Shown here one piece after another: positions 15,219 through 24,264 of a stretch of 64,000 bases of DNA (position 1 is the first letter of the stretch; every line of letters starts with the position of its first letter). This DNA is from Ensifer canadensis (GTDB lineage Bacteria; Pseudomonadota; Alphaproteobacteria; Rhizobiales; Rhizobiaceae). The notes under the pieces are model-generated. The model was given only the letters and a program-made list of their open reading frames with translations, did no database searches and was not told the DNA's origin. The stretch is from the NCBI RefSeq assembly GCF_017488845.2, contig NZ_CP083370.1, positions 3,090,501 through 3,154,500 of the forward strand, written 5' to 3'. Position numbers and translations under genes: made by a program.

Positions 15219-18200
15219 CTAGTCGAGGAATGGCAGTATCATCAACGCTTCGGGATCAAGACCGTGCCGTGTGCATATGTCGCGAGCCGAAGCGAAGTGC
15301 CTTTCCGCACCATCGAGGTCACCAGCATCAAGGCAGAGCGTCGCCAAGCCATCATAGCACGGAAACAACAGCTGTGCCTCTCGCGTTTCGAAAGCGAGTT
15401 CGAGAGCCTCCTCATACAGACGGCGCGCGACATCCGGGCGACCGTGGCACTGATCGATCTGTCCCAGCACCAGCAACGACACCGGCAGATGATCGCGCTG
15501 ATCGAGCTCGCGGTCGATCGCGATCGCCCGTTCGGCAGCCGGAATGCCGTCGGCAGCACAGCGGTCGGTGAAGGTGCAGTAGGCCACCGCCAGATTGGAA
15601 AGCAGCCGCGCCTGGAAGCTGAGGTCGCCGATACGGTGGGCCATGCCGAAGCCGAACTTGCAGACCTCGATGGCCCGCCGTGGCTCGATGATCGTGTAGA
15701 GGACGGCAAGATTGGTGTACCCCCGGCAGGCCGCATTGAGCAGGTCGGCAGCCTCCGCGACCGAGACGCTGCGCTCGATCGTTGCGATCGCCTCAGTGCC
15801 GCGGTTGAGGCGCGCCAGCGCCACCCCTTTGGTATTGAGGGCTTCCGCCGTCACCCGATCCATTTCGCGCCGAGCGTCCGGTGCTTGCGGCACCAGCGCC
15901 CCGACACGCTTCAGGGCATCGTCGGCCCAGACGATAGCGTCGGCATAGTTGCCCATGCGAAAGGCAAGGTGGCCCCGTTCCTGGGAGAGATGGGCGCTTT
16001 CGATCGGCGCATCCGCGTCTTCCAGAAGCTGGGCCGCGTTCGCGAATGCCACCAGCGCCTCGTCGCGCCGGGCCGCCTCCCACAGGAGATGTCCGTACTT
16101 GCGCTGGATGCGGGCCGCTGAGACCCGGTCGTCAGTGGCATGATAGACGTCGAGCAGGGAAGCGTAGTGCCCAGCAGCCGCGTCGCGCCGCCCGGAAGGG
16201 CCGAGCAGATCGGCAACGCGCTCGCGGGCAGCAAGCCATTCGGTCCCCTCCTCGCCAGCGGCCGCCCAGGCGGCCATGGCCTGCTTGTAGAACCGTATGG
16301 CATCATCATTCGCATAGATCGCCTGCGCGCGTTCTCCTGCCGCCATGAGATAGCGCGCGCCCTTCGACCTATCCTCCGACTGGCTGAAATGGTGGCCAAG
16401 CAACGCCATCTCCTCCAGCCTTGTCGTCTGTGCTCCATAGCGGCGCTCAAGCTGGTCGGCGACAACGGCATGTATCTCCGCACGCCGACGCAGGAGCAGG
16501 TTGTTGTAGACCACCTCCTGCAGCAGCGTCTGGGTGAAGCGGTAGGTCTGCGCGCCCTGTAAGCGTCCCTCCCGCGTCTCCTCGATAATTTCGGCATCAC
16601 ACAGATTGTCCAGCGCCGCATCGATCGTGGCTTCATCGCCGGCAACGACACGCAGCAAGTCGACATCAAACCGCGGGCCGATGACTGCCGCATGGTGAAG
16701 CAGTCTGCGCGACCGCGGTTGCAGTCGGTCGATCCTGCCCAAAAGCATGGCTTCGATGGTTACGGGAATATCGACGGTGGCCTCGCGCTCGACCACGCGC
16801 CAGGCGGCCCCGAAATGCTTCAGCGCATCGACTTCGATCAGGCCACGTACGATTTCCTCGATGAACAGCGGATTTCCGCTGGCGCGCGCCAGTATTCGGC
16901 CCGCCAGCCCCCGATGCAGGCCATCGGTACCGAAGAAGGCCGAAAGCAGCCTGCGCCCTTCGGTCTCGGTGAGCGGCGCGAGCCGCAACGCCGTGAGGCT
17001 CGTTCGGCCAGGCTTCAGCCGATCGACCGCCGCGTCCGGGCGCTGCGTCGTCAGCATCATCAATGGACTGCCCTCCATCCGGTCGAGGATAAAGGCGATG
17101 GCATCGAGGGACGCGGCATCGGCCCAATGCAGATCCTCGATCACCAGCAGCAGCGGCGTTCGCGACAGGCGCCGCTCGAAGATGGCTCGCACGGCCGCAA
17201 AGAGCTGGCGACGCATCTGTTCCGGCTCGACATGGCGCAAGGTTTCGTCGTGCGTTCCCATCCCCAGGATGCGAAGGAAAAGCGGCACGAGCTGTTCAAG
17301 CTTTTCGGGCGCAAAGCCGATCTCGGCAAGCCCCGCTGTGAGCAACTCTGTCGTCCGCTCCAATGTATCGAAGGTCGAGATGCCATAGGCGCCGCGCAAA
17401 ACAGATGCCAGAACACCGTAGGAAGGTTCTCCGAGCGGAGAAGAGCTAGCGCGACGAACGACAACGTGCCCGAAGCGCGGATCGACGGCGACCAGCGCAA
17501 GAAATGTATCGACGAGGCGCGATTTTCCCATCCCCGCCTCCCCGGACAGACGCACCAGTTGCGCCGCCCCGTTACAGGCGAGTTCCAGGCAATCGAGCAG
17601 TCGCTTCATTTCCGCATCGCGCCCGACCAATGGTGAAGTCAGACCCAACGCCTCCAGACCTCGTGCGGCACTAGGAGCGTCAAGAACCTTGATCAGACGG
17701 TAAACCTCGATGATGCCGGCCTTGCCGCGCAATGCGGTTGCACCCAGCGCCTCGTAGGCGAAGGCATGCCGGGTCACGCGGTGTGTCACCGGTCCAACGA
17801 GAATTTCGCCGGGTCCTGCCATGGACTGCAGGCGCTGCGCGGTGTTCACGGCATCGCCAGTGACCGAATAGGATCTGCTGTCTCCAGCGCCCAGGGCGCC
17901 GGCAACCACGGTTCCGGTATTCAAGCCGATATGCAGGCTGACCGGCGCACCGATGCGATCCTGCCAGCGCTCACCGACAAGGCTGCCGCGCGCGATCATG
18001 TCGATCGCTGCACGCAGGGCCCGCTCGGCATCATCCTCATGCGCCACCGGGGCGCCAAACAGCGCGAGCAGCGCATCGCCGATGAATTTGTCGACGAAGC
18101 CGCCATAGGTTTCGACCGCCGCGGTGAGCTCTGCAAAAAGTTCGTTCTGAAACGTTTGCAGGATCTCCGGATCCATATGTTCGCCAAGGCTGGTAAACCC

Positions 18201-18497
18201 GCACAGATCGGCAAAAAGAATGGTTGCCGTACGGCGGTCGGCATTTTCGTTGTCGCTCGATACCGTCAGGGATGAGTCCCGCACCGCTCTAGGCTGGGGC
18301 ATCACGGCAGCCTGCCCGGACGCCAGGACCTTTGCCGCCGTCGGCTTTTCCACCGGCGTCCCACAATTCGGGCAGAAGGCGAAACCTGGCAGACAGTCCG
18401 CGCCACAGCCCGGACACAGGCTCTGCTGTTTGGCTCCGCAGCTCGGGCAAAACGAAAAACGCCCCTCGATCTCGCAACCGCACTCACGACAATTCAT
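15219..18497 (-). CDS. zinc-ribbon adenylate/guanylate cyclase with AAA ATPase and TPR region
   Basis: A 1092-residue multidomain signalling protein. Residues 1-50 hold two zinc ribbons (C3/C6/C17/C20 and C28/C31/C42/C45). A class III cyclase domain (about 88-270) has metal ligands D97 and D141, K137 near the purine pocket, and D215/N218/R222 in VTGDAVNTAQR, so it should be active as a homodimer. An AAA/STAND-type ATPase follows, with P-loop GEAGMGKS (319-326) and a Walker B VIEDLHW, then TPR-like helices to the end. ATG 18497 is preferred to the upstream in-frame start at 18602 because it begins the first zinc ribbon. Signal and effector are unknown; the family is expanded in rhizobia. Confidence 0.9.
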   Translation of the reverse strand: MNCRECGCEIEGRFSFCPSCGAKQQSLCPGCGADCLPGFAFCPNCGTPVEKPTAAKVLASGQAAVMPQPRAVRDSSLTVSSDNENADRRTATILFADLCGFTSLGEHMDPEILQTFQNELFAELTAAVETYGGFVDKFIGDALLALFGAPVAHEDDAERALRAAIDMIARGSLVGERWQDRIGAPVSLHIGLNTGTVVAGALGAGDSRSYSVTGDAVNTAQRLQSMAGPGEILVGPVTHRVTRHAFAYEALGATALRGKAGIIEVYRLIKVLDAPSAARGLEALGLTSPLVGRDAEMKRLLDCLELACNGAAQLVRLSGEAGMGKSRLVDTFLALVAVDPRFGHVVVRRASSSPLGEPSYGVLASVLRGAYGISTFDTLERTTELLTAGLAEIGFAPEKLEQLVPLFLRILGMGTHDETLRHVEPEQMRRQLFAAVRAIFERRLSRTPLLLVIEDLHWADAASLDAIAFILDRMEGSPLMMLTTQRPDAAVDRLKPGRTSLTALRLAPLTETEGRRLLSAFFGTDGLHRGLAGRILARASGNPLFIEEIVRGLIEVDALKHFGAAWRVVEREATVDIPVTIEAMLLGRIDRLQPRSRRLLHHAAVIGPRFDVDLLRVVAGDEATIDAALDNLCDAEIIEETREGRLQGAQTYRFTQTLLQEVVYNNLLLRRRAEIHAVVADQLERRYGAQTTRLEEMALLGHHFSQSEDRSKGARYLMAAGERAQAIYANDDAIRFYKQAMAAWAAAGEEGTEWLAARERVADLLGPSGRRDAAAGHYASLLDVYHATDDRVSAARIQRKYGHLLWEAARRDEALVAFANAAQLLEDADAPIESAHLSQERGHLAFRMGNYADAIVWADDALKRVGALVPQAPDARREMDRVTAEALNTKGVALARLNRGTEAIATIERSVSVAEAADLLNAACRGYTNLAVLYTIIEPRRAIEVCKFGFGMAHRIGDLSFQARLLSNLAVAYCTFTDRCAADGIPAAERAIAIDRELDQRDHLPVSLLVLGQIDQCHGRPDVARRLYEEALELAFETREAQLLFPCYDGLATLCLDAGDLDGAERHFASARDICTRHGLDPEALMILPFLD

Positions 18498-18730
18498 CAA
18501 TGGCGAACCTTCGAAGAGGCTCCGTGCTCCGCATGCTATCCAGAGCCGTTTGGACAAAATATGCACAAAACAATGAACCCGCCGGCAAGGCTTTGCAAGC
18601 AATCGCTAATTAAGATTTCAAAGACTGACAGGCTACGAACAGGACGCGCCATGGCGCCCTTGGGAGGCATTCTGCATTCCTCTCCGTCGACCAAGCGAGC
18701 CCTTGGCCGACGGAAACAAAGACCTCGAAA

Positions 18731-19006
18731 TCAGGGGTGGGCGCGGCGGCGGGACGGCCTGCGCACGCTCGACCTGCCTGCAAAGGTACCGAGATCGATG
18801 GCGGCGCCGTCCGGCGCCCGGCAAACCTCTTCGGGGTGGCGATCACTTGCTTCGATGGCGAAGTGGATCGCCGCCGCCTCATTGGTGAAGAGCCCTCCGA
18901 CCAGTCCCTTGCGGTCGGAGACAACCCACCATCCATGACTATCGCGCCCGACGACGAAACGCGCGCGCGCCAGGAAGCCACGCCGTACCTGCTGCATACT
19001 GCCCAT
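18731..19006 (-). CDS. small conserved hypothetical protein
   Basis: A 91-residue protein containing RFVVGRDSHGWWVVSDRKG, then LVGGLFTNEAAAIHFA, a pattern I recognise from many small rhizobial proteins of unknown function (DUF2188-like style of short beta-strand plus helix). A GAGGA ribosome site lies upstream of ATG 19006; ATG 18997 is an alternative. The C-terminus is arginine-rich. It is the last of the four-gene minus-strand set 20711-18731 with the membrane peptide, dapA-like and hypothetical genes. Confidence 0.65.
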   Translation of the reverse strand: MGSMQQVRRGFLARARFVVGRDSHGWWVVSDRKGLVGGLFTNEAAAIHFAIEASDRHPEEVCRAPDGAAIDLGTFAGRSSVRRPSRRRAHP

Positions 19007-19042
19007 GATCGAATGGTCCTCGTTGATGAAGAGTGCGGCTAC

Positions 19043-19225
19043 TCAGCCGACAAACCAGGGGATGACCATCTGGATGGCATAGGCGAGCCCAAGCACGATA
19101 CCGAGGCGGATGCCGATGCCGAGAAAGGCGTCGCGAACCACACTGTTGGAGGTGGCATAGTTATCGCTGCCCTCCGACCGGCGTCTTTGTTCCGCCTGCG
19201 CGGCAAGATGGGGAAAGCGTGACAT
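19043..19225 (-). CDS. small single-span membrane protein
   Basis: Sixty residues starting at ATG 19225 with AAGGAGACAGACC just upstream, a very good ribosome site. The N-terminal half is polar (MSRFPHLAAQAEQRRRSEG), followed by one hydrophobic helix, about residues 34-58 (FLGIGIRLGIVLGLAYAIQMVIPWF). The long in-frame extension upstream is antisense-like sequence inside the dapA-like gene and is not used. It lies 29 bases after the dapA-like stop, suggesting co-transcription. Function unknown. Confidence 0.7.
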   Translation of the reverse strand: MSRFPHLAAQAEQRRRSEGSDNYATSNSVVRDAFLGIGIRLGIVLGLAYAIQMVIPWFVG

Positions 19226-19254
19226 GGTCTGTCTCCTTTGATGTCGACGCGGCC

Positions 19255-20193
19255 TCAGCTCGCAAGCGCCAGTGGCAAGCTCGGGCTGGCATGGGAGGCG
19301 CTGCGAACCTCGGCCAGCGGTTCGAGCGCTGAACGGATCTCGGCTGCCGTCTCCGGCGACACCGTCGTCAGCGGCAGCCGCACGTCGGGGCTTAAGCCTC
19401 GTGCCAGATGCAAGGCGTATTTGATCGGCCCCGGGTTGGTTTCGCGCTCGAGCGCGATAAACAGAGGTTGGAGCCGCTGATGGATGGCGACAGCCGCTTG
19501 GGCGTTGCCCGTTGTGATCGCATGATGCAGCGACACCATCAGCCTCGGCACGACATTTGCGGCGACCGAAATCGTGCCATGCCCGCCACAAAGGTTGAAC
19601 GGCAGCGCCGTCTGGTCGTTGCCCGAGAAGTGGCAGAGCTGCGCCTTGATCGATGGCGACGATGCGAGAAAGCGGCCGACGTCTCCCGTCGCGTCCTTGA
19701 TGCCGACGACCCCAGGCAGCTGCGCCAATCTCTCGAGCGTGCGCGGCGCAATATCGACGCCGCTGCGTGAGGGCACATTGTAAACGATGACAGGCAGATC
19801 GACCGCCCGGACCACTGCCTCGTAGTGGCGATAGATCCCCTCCTGGGAGGGCTTGTTGTAATAGGGTGCAACGATGAGCGCGGCATCGGAGCCGAGCGTC
19901 TTGGCCTCCGTGGTCAGTTCGACCGTCGTTTCGGTGCAGTTCGTGCCCGTGCCGGCGATGACAGGGACGTTCTTCTCGGCGACCTCGACGCACCGTTCGA
20001 TGACCATCCTACGCTCGGCGCGGGAAAGCGTCGCGGATTCGCCCGTCGTTCCGCAGGCGACGATGGCGGAAATGCCGTGGCGGATCTGGCATTCGACGAG
20101 CGACATCAGGCCGACGGTATCGACCTTGCCGTCCTTGAATGGCGTGACCAACGCCGTGATCGCCCCTTCGAGGCGAAGCCAATGATCGCTCAT
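19255..20193 (-). CDS. dapA: 4-hydroxy-tetrahydrodipicolinate synthase family protein
   Basis: A 312-residue Schiff-base aldolase of the DapA/NAL family. Catalytic residues of true DapA are all present: T49-T50 in CGTTGES, Y138 in VYNVPSRSG, R143 and the Schiff-base lysine K166 in GIKDATGD. It could thus condense pyruvate and aspartate semialdehyde in lysine synthesis. Its setting with unknown genes suggests a paralogue; the housekeeping dapA may be elsewhere. ATG 20193 has AAGGA upstream. It is about 20 residues longer than E. coli DapA, with an Ala/Ser-rich C-terminal tail. Confidence 0.85.
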   Translation of the reverse strand: MSDHWLRLEGAITALVTPFKDGKVDTVGLMSLVECQIRHGISAIVACGTTGESATLSRAERRMVIERCVEVAEKNVPVIAGTGTNCTETTVELTTEAKTLGSDAALIVAPYYNKPSQEGIYRHYEAVVRAVDLPVIVYNVPSRSGVDIAPRTLERLAQLPGVVGIKDATGDVGRFLASSPSIKAQLCHFSGNDQTALPFNLCGGHGTISVAANVVPRLMVSLHHAITTGNAQAAVAIHQRLQPLFIALERETNPGPIKYALHLARGLSPDVRLPLTTVSPETAAEIRSALEPLAEVRSASHASPSLPLALAS

Positions 20194-20204
20194 GGAAATG
20201 TCCT

Positions 20205-20711
20205 TCAGGTTGGAAGATGGCCGCGGCGAATTCTGTCGCCTTCGATGGAAAGCCGGTGGACGCGGCAGCATTGCAGGAAGGCCGTCAGCAGGGCCGTCGC
20301 CAGATCGGCGTGGCGCGCCTTGAATGTCACGCGGCCGGCACCCGCCGGAGCGTAACGAAGCGTACAGGTCCACACGCTGCATTCGTGGCTGAGCGTGCGC
20401 AGGCAGAGCTTGGCTTTGGTCGAAGTCGTCAGCTGGATCACGGCATCGACCAGCGCGTCGGCGGCCATGAGCTCGCGGAAGCGGCGCGACGGCCAGTCTT
20501 CGGCAACCAGATCAGGCATGTCTTGGACCAGTCGTACGGCCTCCCAGACGTGATGTTCACGTAGGCGGCGCACCGCCGCGATGCGCAGGAGCAGGAGCTT
20601 CAAGGCATCCGGCCCGCCGTCGGCGCGATCCGCTCCCTCAAAGGGGCTGATGCCGGGCTGGCGATCCGGCGTATCGGAACGATGGCGAAGGCTGAAATCG
20701 TAAAGGGTCAT
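20205..20711 (-). CDS. conserved hypothetical protein upstream of dapA-like gene
   Basis: A 168-residue protein I do not recognise. It starts MTLYDFSLRHRSDTP at ATG 20711 and ends 12 bases before the dapA-like start, so the two are almost surely co-transcribed. The middle is rich in Leu/Ala/Arg helices (LKLLLLRIAAVRRLREHHVW). The C-terminal half has four cysteines (KLCLRTLSHECSVWTC...QCC). No signal peptide or membrane span is seen. Coding status is supported by the tight spacing and high-GC codon use. Confidence 0.6.
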   Translation of the reverse strand: MTLYDFSLRHRSDTPDRQPGISPFEGADRADGGPDALKLLLLRIAAVRRLREHHVWEAVRLVQDMPDLVAEDWPSRRFRELMAADALVDAVIQLTTSTKAKLCLRTLSHECSVWTCTLRYAPAGAGRVTFKARHADLATALLTAFLQCCRVHRLSIEGDRIRRGHLPT

Positions 20712-21012
20712 GATGCTCACCCGTTGTCGATGAGTGGAGGCTACCCCTGCCCCGCGTCCGGTTTCGATTGCGACTTGCATCGGCCGGCATAAGATTTTCA
20801 TAAGGGGATCACGTGGCGGGTGTCCAAGCCGCGGACACGACGCTAGATTGGCGCAAGGGGTCGATATCCGGCCGAAATGCGGGCAGTGTCGCGTCGAAAT
20901 AATCTGACGCAAAAGATGACGTGCACGCAATTTTGCGCTAGGTAGCCCCTGCACTGGCGGTCGGTGATCGCCACATCAGCCAATGACATTTCGTCCTTGA
21001 AGGAAAACGTCC
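20712..21012. other. divergent promoter region before ilvD
   Basis: A 301-bp gap between the divergent hypothetical gene and ilvD. It contains the inverted repeat GTGTCC / GGACAC (20820-20838, 7-base spacer) and AT-containing tracts near 20905-20940 that may hold the ilvD promoter. No gene is seen. Confidence 0.4.
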
Positions 21013-22851
21013 ATGCCTGCCTATCGCTCCCGCACCACCACCCACGGCCGCAACATGGCCGGCGCCCGCGGCCTTTGGCGCGCGACGGGCATGAAGGATG
21101 GCGACTTCGGCAAGCCGATTATCGCGGTGGTCAACTCCTTCACGCAGTTCGTGCCGGGCCACGTCCACCTCAAGGACCTCGGCCAGCTCGTCGCCCGCGA
21201 AATCGAAGCGGCCGGCGGCGTCGCCAAGGAATTCAACACCATCGCCGTCGATGACGGCATCGCCATGGGCCATGACGGCATGCTCTATTCGCTGCCGTCG
21301 CGCGAGATCATCGCCGACAGCGTCGAATACATGGTCAACGCCCACTGTGCCGACGCCATGGTCTGCATCTCCAACTGCGACAAGATCACGCCCGGCATGC
21401 TGATGGCGGCACTGCGCCTCAACATCCCGGCCGTCTTCGTGTCCGGCGGCCCGATGGAGGCCGGCAAGGTCGTCCTGCACGGCAAGACGCATGCGCTCGA
21501 CCTGGTCGACGCCATGGTCGCTGCCGCCGACGACAACATCTCCGACGAGGACGTCAAGGTCATCGAGCGCTCGGCCTGCCCGACCTGCGGTTCCTGTTCC
21601 GGCATGTTCACCGCCAATTCGATGAACTGTCTGACGGAAGCGCTCGGCCTGTCGTTGCCGGGCAACGGCTCGACGCTCGCAACGCATGCCGACCGCAAGC
21701 GCCTGTTCGTCGAGGCTGGCCACCTGATCGTCGACATCGCCCGCCGCCATTACGAGCAGGATGACGACAGTGTGCTGCCGCGCAACGTCGCCTCGAAGCA
21801 GGCCTTTGAAAACGCCATGGCGCTCGATATCGCCATGGGTGGCTCGACCAACACCGTTCTGCACATTCTCGCCGCCGCCCATGAAGGCGAGGTCGATTTC
21901 ACCATGGCCGACATCGACCGGCTGTCGCGCAAGGTTCCCTGCCTGTCCAAGGTGGCTCCGGCCAAGAGCGACGTGCACATGGAAGACGTGCACCGTGCCG
22001 GCGGCATCATGTCGATCCTCGGCGAACTAGAAAAAGGCGGGCTGATCAACCGCGATTGCCCGACGGTGCACAGCGAGACCCTCGGCCACGCCATCGACCG
22101 CTGGGACATCACGCGCACGACGAGCGAAACCGTGCGCAACTTCTTCCGCGCGGCCCCCGGTGGCATTCCGACCCAGGTCGCCTTCAGCCAGGAAGCCCGC
22201 TGGGATGAGCTCGACACCGACCGCGAAAAGGGCGTCATCCGCTCGGTCGAACATCCCTTCTCCAAGGACGGCGGCCTTGCCGTGCTCAAGGGCAACATTG
22301 CGCTCGACGGCTGCATCGTGAAGACCGCCGGCGTCGATGAGAGCATCCTGAAGTTCTCCGGTCCGGCACGGGTGTTCGAAAGCCAGGACGCATCGGTCAA
22401 GGCCATTCTCGCCAACGAGATCAAGGCCGGCGACGTCGTCGTCATCCGCTACGAAGGTCCGAAGGGCGGCCCGGGCATGCAGGAAATGCTCTATCCGACG
22501 AGCTATCTGAAGTCGAAGGGCCTTGGCAAAGCCTGCGCGCTGATCACCGACGGCCGCTTCTCCGGCGGCACCTCGGGCCTTTCGATCGGCCACGTCTCGC
22601 CGGAAGCGGCGAACGGCGGCATGATCGGCCTGGTGCGCGAAGGCGACATGATCGACATCGACATCCCCAACCGCACGATCAGCCTGCGCGTCGACGAGGC
22701 GGAACTCGCCAGCCGCCGCGCCGAACAGGACGCCAAGGGCTGGAAGCCGACCGAGGTGCGCAAGCGCAAGGTGACGACGGCCCTCAAGGCCTACGCCGCC
22801 TTTGCCACCTCCGCAGACCGCGGTGCTGTTCGCGACCTCGGCGATCTCTGA
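21013..22851 (+). CDS. ilvD: dihydroxy-acid dehydratase
   Basis: A 612-residue iron-sulfur dehydratase of the IlvD/Edd family that converts 2,3-dihydroxy-isovalerate and 2,3-dihydroxy-3-methylvalerate to the keto acids of valine and isoleucine synthesis. Cluster ligand C122 lies in [11 protein letters not shown] with the adjacent D123-K124 Mg/carbamyl-lysine site, and C195 in [18 protein letters not shown]. Length matches the E. coli enzyme (616). AAGGA precedes ATG 21013, and a rho-independent terminator follows, so it is monocistronic. Confidence 0.97.
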   Translation: MPAYRSRTTTHGRNMAGARGLWRATGMKDGDFGKPIIAVVNSFTQFVPGHVHLKDLGQLVAREIEAAGGVAKEFNTIAVDDGIAMGHDGMLYSLPSREIIADSVEYMVNAHCADAMVCISNCDKITPGMLMAALRLNIPAVFVSGGPMEAGKVVLHGKTHALDLVDAMVAAADDNISDEDVKVIERSACPTCGSCSGMFTANSMNCLTEALGLSLPGNGSTLATHADRKRLFVEAGHLIVDIARRHYEQDDDSVLPRNVASKQAFENAMALDIAMGGSTNTVLHILAAAHEGEVDFTMADIDRLSRKVPCLSKVAPAKSDVHMEDVHRAGGIMSILGELEKGGLINRDCPTVHSETLGHAIDRWDITRTTSETVRNFFRAAPGGIPTQVAFSQEARWDELDTDREKGVIRSVEHPFSKDGGLAVLKGNIALDGCIVKTAGVDESILKFSGPARVFESQDASVKAILANEIKAGDVVVIRYEGPKGGPGMQEMLYPTSYLKSKGLGKACALITDGRFSGGTSGLSIGHVSPEAANGGMIGLVREGDMIDIDIPNRTISLRVDEAELASRRAEQDAKGWKPTEVRKRKVTTALKAYAAFATSADRGAVRDLGDL

Positions 22852-22874
22852 GCCGACGACGGTTAACGAGACGG

Positions 22875-22901
22875 AAGGCTCCCGCTCGCGGGGGCCTTTT
22901 T
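22875..22901 (+). terminator. rho-independent terminator of ilvD
   Basis: AAGGCTCCCGC (22875-22885) pairs with GCGGGGGCCTT (22888-22898) with one G-U pair, and is followed by T. Confidence 0.85.
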
Positions 22902-23013
22902 CATGCGCGTCGCGACCTTGCGACCACACGCGCCGCTACCAGGCTCAGCCGGCCTGTTACGCACACAATTCACCTGCTATTTTAGATTGATCTAATTTTT
23001 GTAGGGGTGGACG

Positions 23014-23442
23014 ATGACAAACGCGGCGAACCTGCTCGGCACCTGGAAAATGCTCTCCTGGACCCGCAAGGCGGTGGTATCGGGCGAAATCAGCGATGCC
23101 ATGGGTCCGGACCCCATCGGCTATCTCTCCTACCAGCCGGATGGCCGCATGACCGCGGTCGTGGTCAAGCGCAATCGACCCGTGCCGAACGGCGCAACCC
23201 CCACCGACGAGGAAAAGGTCGCACTGTTCGATTCGATGCTTGCCTATGCCGGCTCCTATACGCTCGAGGACGGCAAGGTCATCCATCATGCCGAGGCGAG
23301 CTGGAACCCGGCCTGGGGCGTTTCGGACCTGATCCGGCCGTTCATGCTGGACGGCGACCGGCTAGTGATCCACAGCGCGCCGGGCGTCGACCCAACAACC
23401 GGCGAAGAGGTCACCTATCACCTTGAGTTCCGCAAGGTTTGA
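23014..23442 (+). CDS. lipocalin-like domain protein
   Basis: A 142-residue protein of the Lipocalin_5 type, with the opening NLLGTWKMLSWTR, the central IGYLSYQPDGRMTAVV and the closing YHLEFRKV strand typical of that family. Members are small beta-barrels of unknown ligand, often encoded beside detoxification or oxidoreductase genes. There is no signal peptide, so it is likely cytoplasmic. AGGGGTGG precedes ATG 23014. It is convergent with the GFA gene. Confidence 0.8.
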   Translation: MTNAANLLGTWKMLSWTRKAVVSGEISDAMGPDPIGYLSYQPDGRMTAVVVKRNRPVPNGATPTDEEKVALFDSMLAYAGSYTLEDGKVIHHAEASWNPAWGVSDLIRPFMLDGDRLVIHSAPGVDPTTGEEVTYHLEFRKV

Positions 23443-23498
23443 AGACCGTTCCACCAGGGCCCATCGATGCAGGAGCATTGCATGACGCCCGATGCAGC

Positions 23499-23903
23499 CT
23501 AGAGGTGGCGTGTCTCGGCCGGCGGGTGGAACCAGTTGTTGTTGCGGCCGTCCATGTACTTCACCGGCGCTTCGGCAAGCACGGCGGGATCGAGATCATC
23601 GAGCGTTGCAACATTGACGGAATAGTAGGCGCCGCCGATTTCCTCGATATAGCCATGCCCGTAGGCAGCAATGCCGCAGGTCTTGCAGAAGCGGTGATGC
23701 ACGCTGTCGCTGCCGAACTGGTAGTCGGCGATATCGACTTCTTCGGCCTGCAGCCGGAACGCATCCGGCTTCACGATCGCGCCCCAGTAACGCTTCTTCC
23801 AGCAGATCGAGCAGTTGCACTTGCCCGTACCGGCGTCGAGATCGATGTCGGCCTCATAGCGGATCTTTCCGCAATGGCAGCTTCCCCGATAGGTCATTTT
23901 CAT
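23499..23903 (-). CDS. GFA-family (glutathione-dependent formaldehyde-activating-like) protein
   Basis: A 134-residue GFA/CENP-V fold protein. Zinc-binding cysteines are evident: SCHCGKIRY (C9, C11), KCNCSIC (C29, C31, C34) and RFCKTCG (C73, C76). The fold is that of Gfa, once proposed to help formaldehyde react with glutathione, but most paralogues lack a proven substrate. Upstream at 23949 and 23981 are two TGACA-N6-TGTCA sites, and a third precedes the MarR gene at 24265, so MarR control is likely. A broken second copy lies at 24074-24200. Confidence 0.88.
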   Translation of the reverse strand: MKMTYRGSCHCGKIRYEADIDLDAGTGKCNCSICWKKRYWGAIVKPDAFRLQAEEVDIADYQFGSDSVHHRFCKTCGIAAYGHGYIEEIGGAYYSVNVATLDDLDPAVLAEAPVKYMDGRNNNWFHPPAETRHL

Positions 23904-23948
23904 TGACTATACTCCCAGACCAAAACAGCGCCTTCTCAAGGCGCCAAC

Positions 23949-23966
23949 ATGACAACTTACTGTCAT
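23949..23966. promoter_or_regulatory. MarR-type operator, copy 1
   Basis: ATGACAACTTACTGTCAT contains the dyad TGACA-N6-TGTCA, about 45 bases upstream of the GFA start. It is the first of three matching sites. Confidence 0.65.
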
Positions 23967-23980
23967 TTACCCCTCCCACA

Positions 23981-23998
23981 ATGACAACATATTGTCAA
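23981..23998. promoter_or_regulatory. MarR-type operator, copy 2
   Basis: ATGACAACATATTGTCAA contains TGACA-N6-TGTCA, 32 bases from copy 1 (about three helical turns). Confidence 0.65.
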
Positions 23999-24073
23999 TT
24001 GCGCTCTACGATGGAATGCTGAAAGTAGGGAAAGCAGACGGACCGAGCACGATACTCAAACGATGCACCGAAT

Positions 24074-24200
24074 TTAGAGACGCCGGATCCCCGAAGGGGC
24101 ACTGGCCCAGTTGTCGTTGCGTCCGTCCGTATAGACGACGGGAGCCCCCGCCGGCGCCGAAGGGTCGAGGTCGTCAGGGCAGGCAAGATTCCCTTCGTAC
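24074..24200 (-). pseudogene. C-terminal remnant of a second GFA-family gene
   Basis: Read on the minus strand, the segment encodes YEGNLACPDDLDP, then GAPVVYTDGRNDNW and a stop at 24074. This aligns with the C-terminus of the intact neighbour (DDLDP...APVKYMDGRNNNWFHPP). Immediately upstream of the Tyr the frame meets a TAG, and the cysteine-bearing N-terminal part is gone. It is therefore a decayed duplicate or relative lying between the operators and the MarR gene. Confidence 0.75.
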
Positions 24201-24230
24201 TATCAAAACGCTTGCGACGAGGACGCCTCC

Positions 24231-24248
24231 ATGACAACATGCTGTCAT
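24231..24248. promoter_or_regulatory. MarR-type operator, copy 3
   Basis: ATGACAACATGCTGTCAT, a TGACA-N6-TGTCA dyad, lies just upstream of the MarR gene at 24265, as expected for autoregulation. Confidence 0.7.
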
Positions 24249-24264
24249 TATTCACCATCGCGCA

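Noticed and set aside
23439..23906. 155-codon plus-strand frame across the GFA gene
   Set aside because: The minus-strand GFA gene has its complete zinc-cysteine pattern; the plus frame is its shadow.
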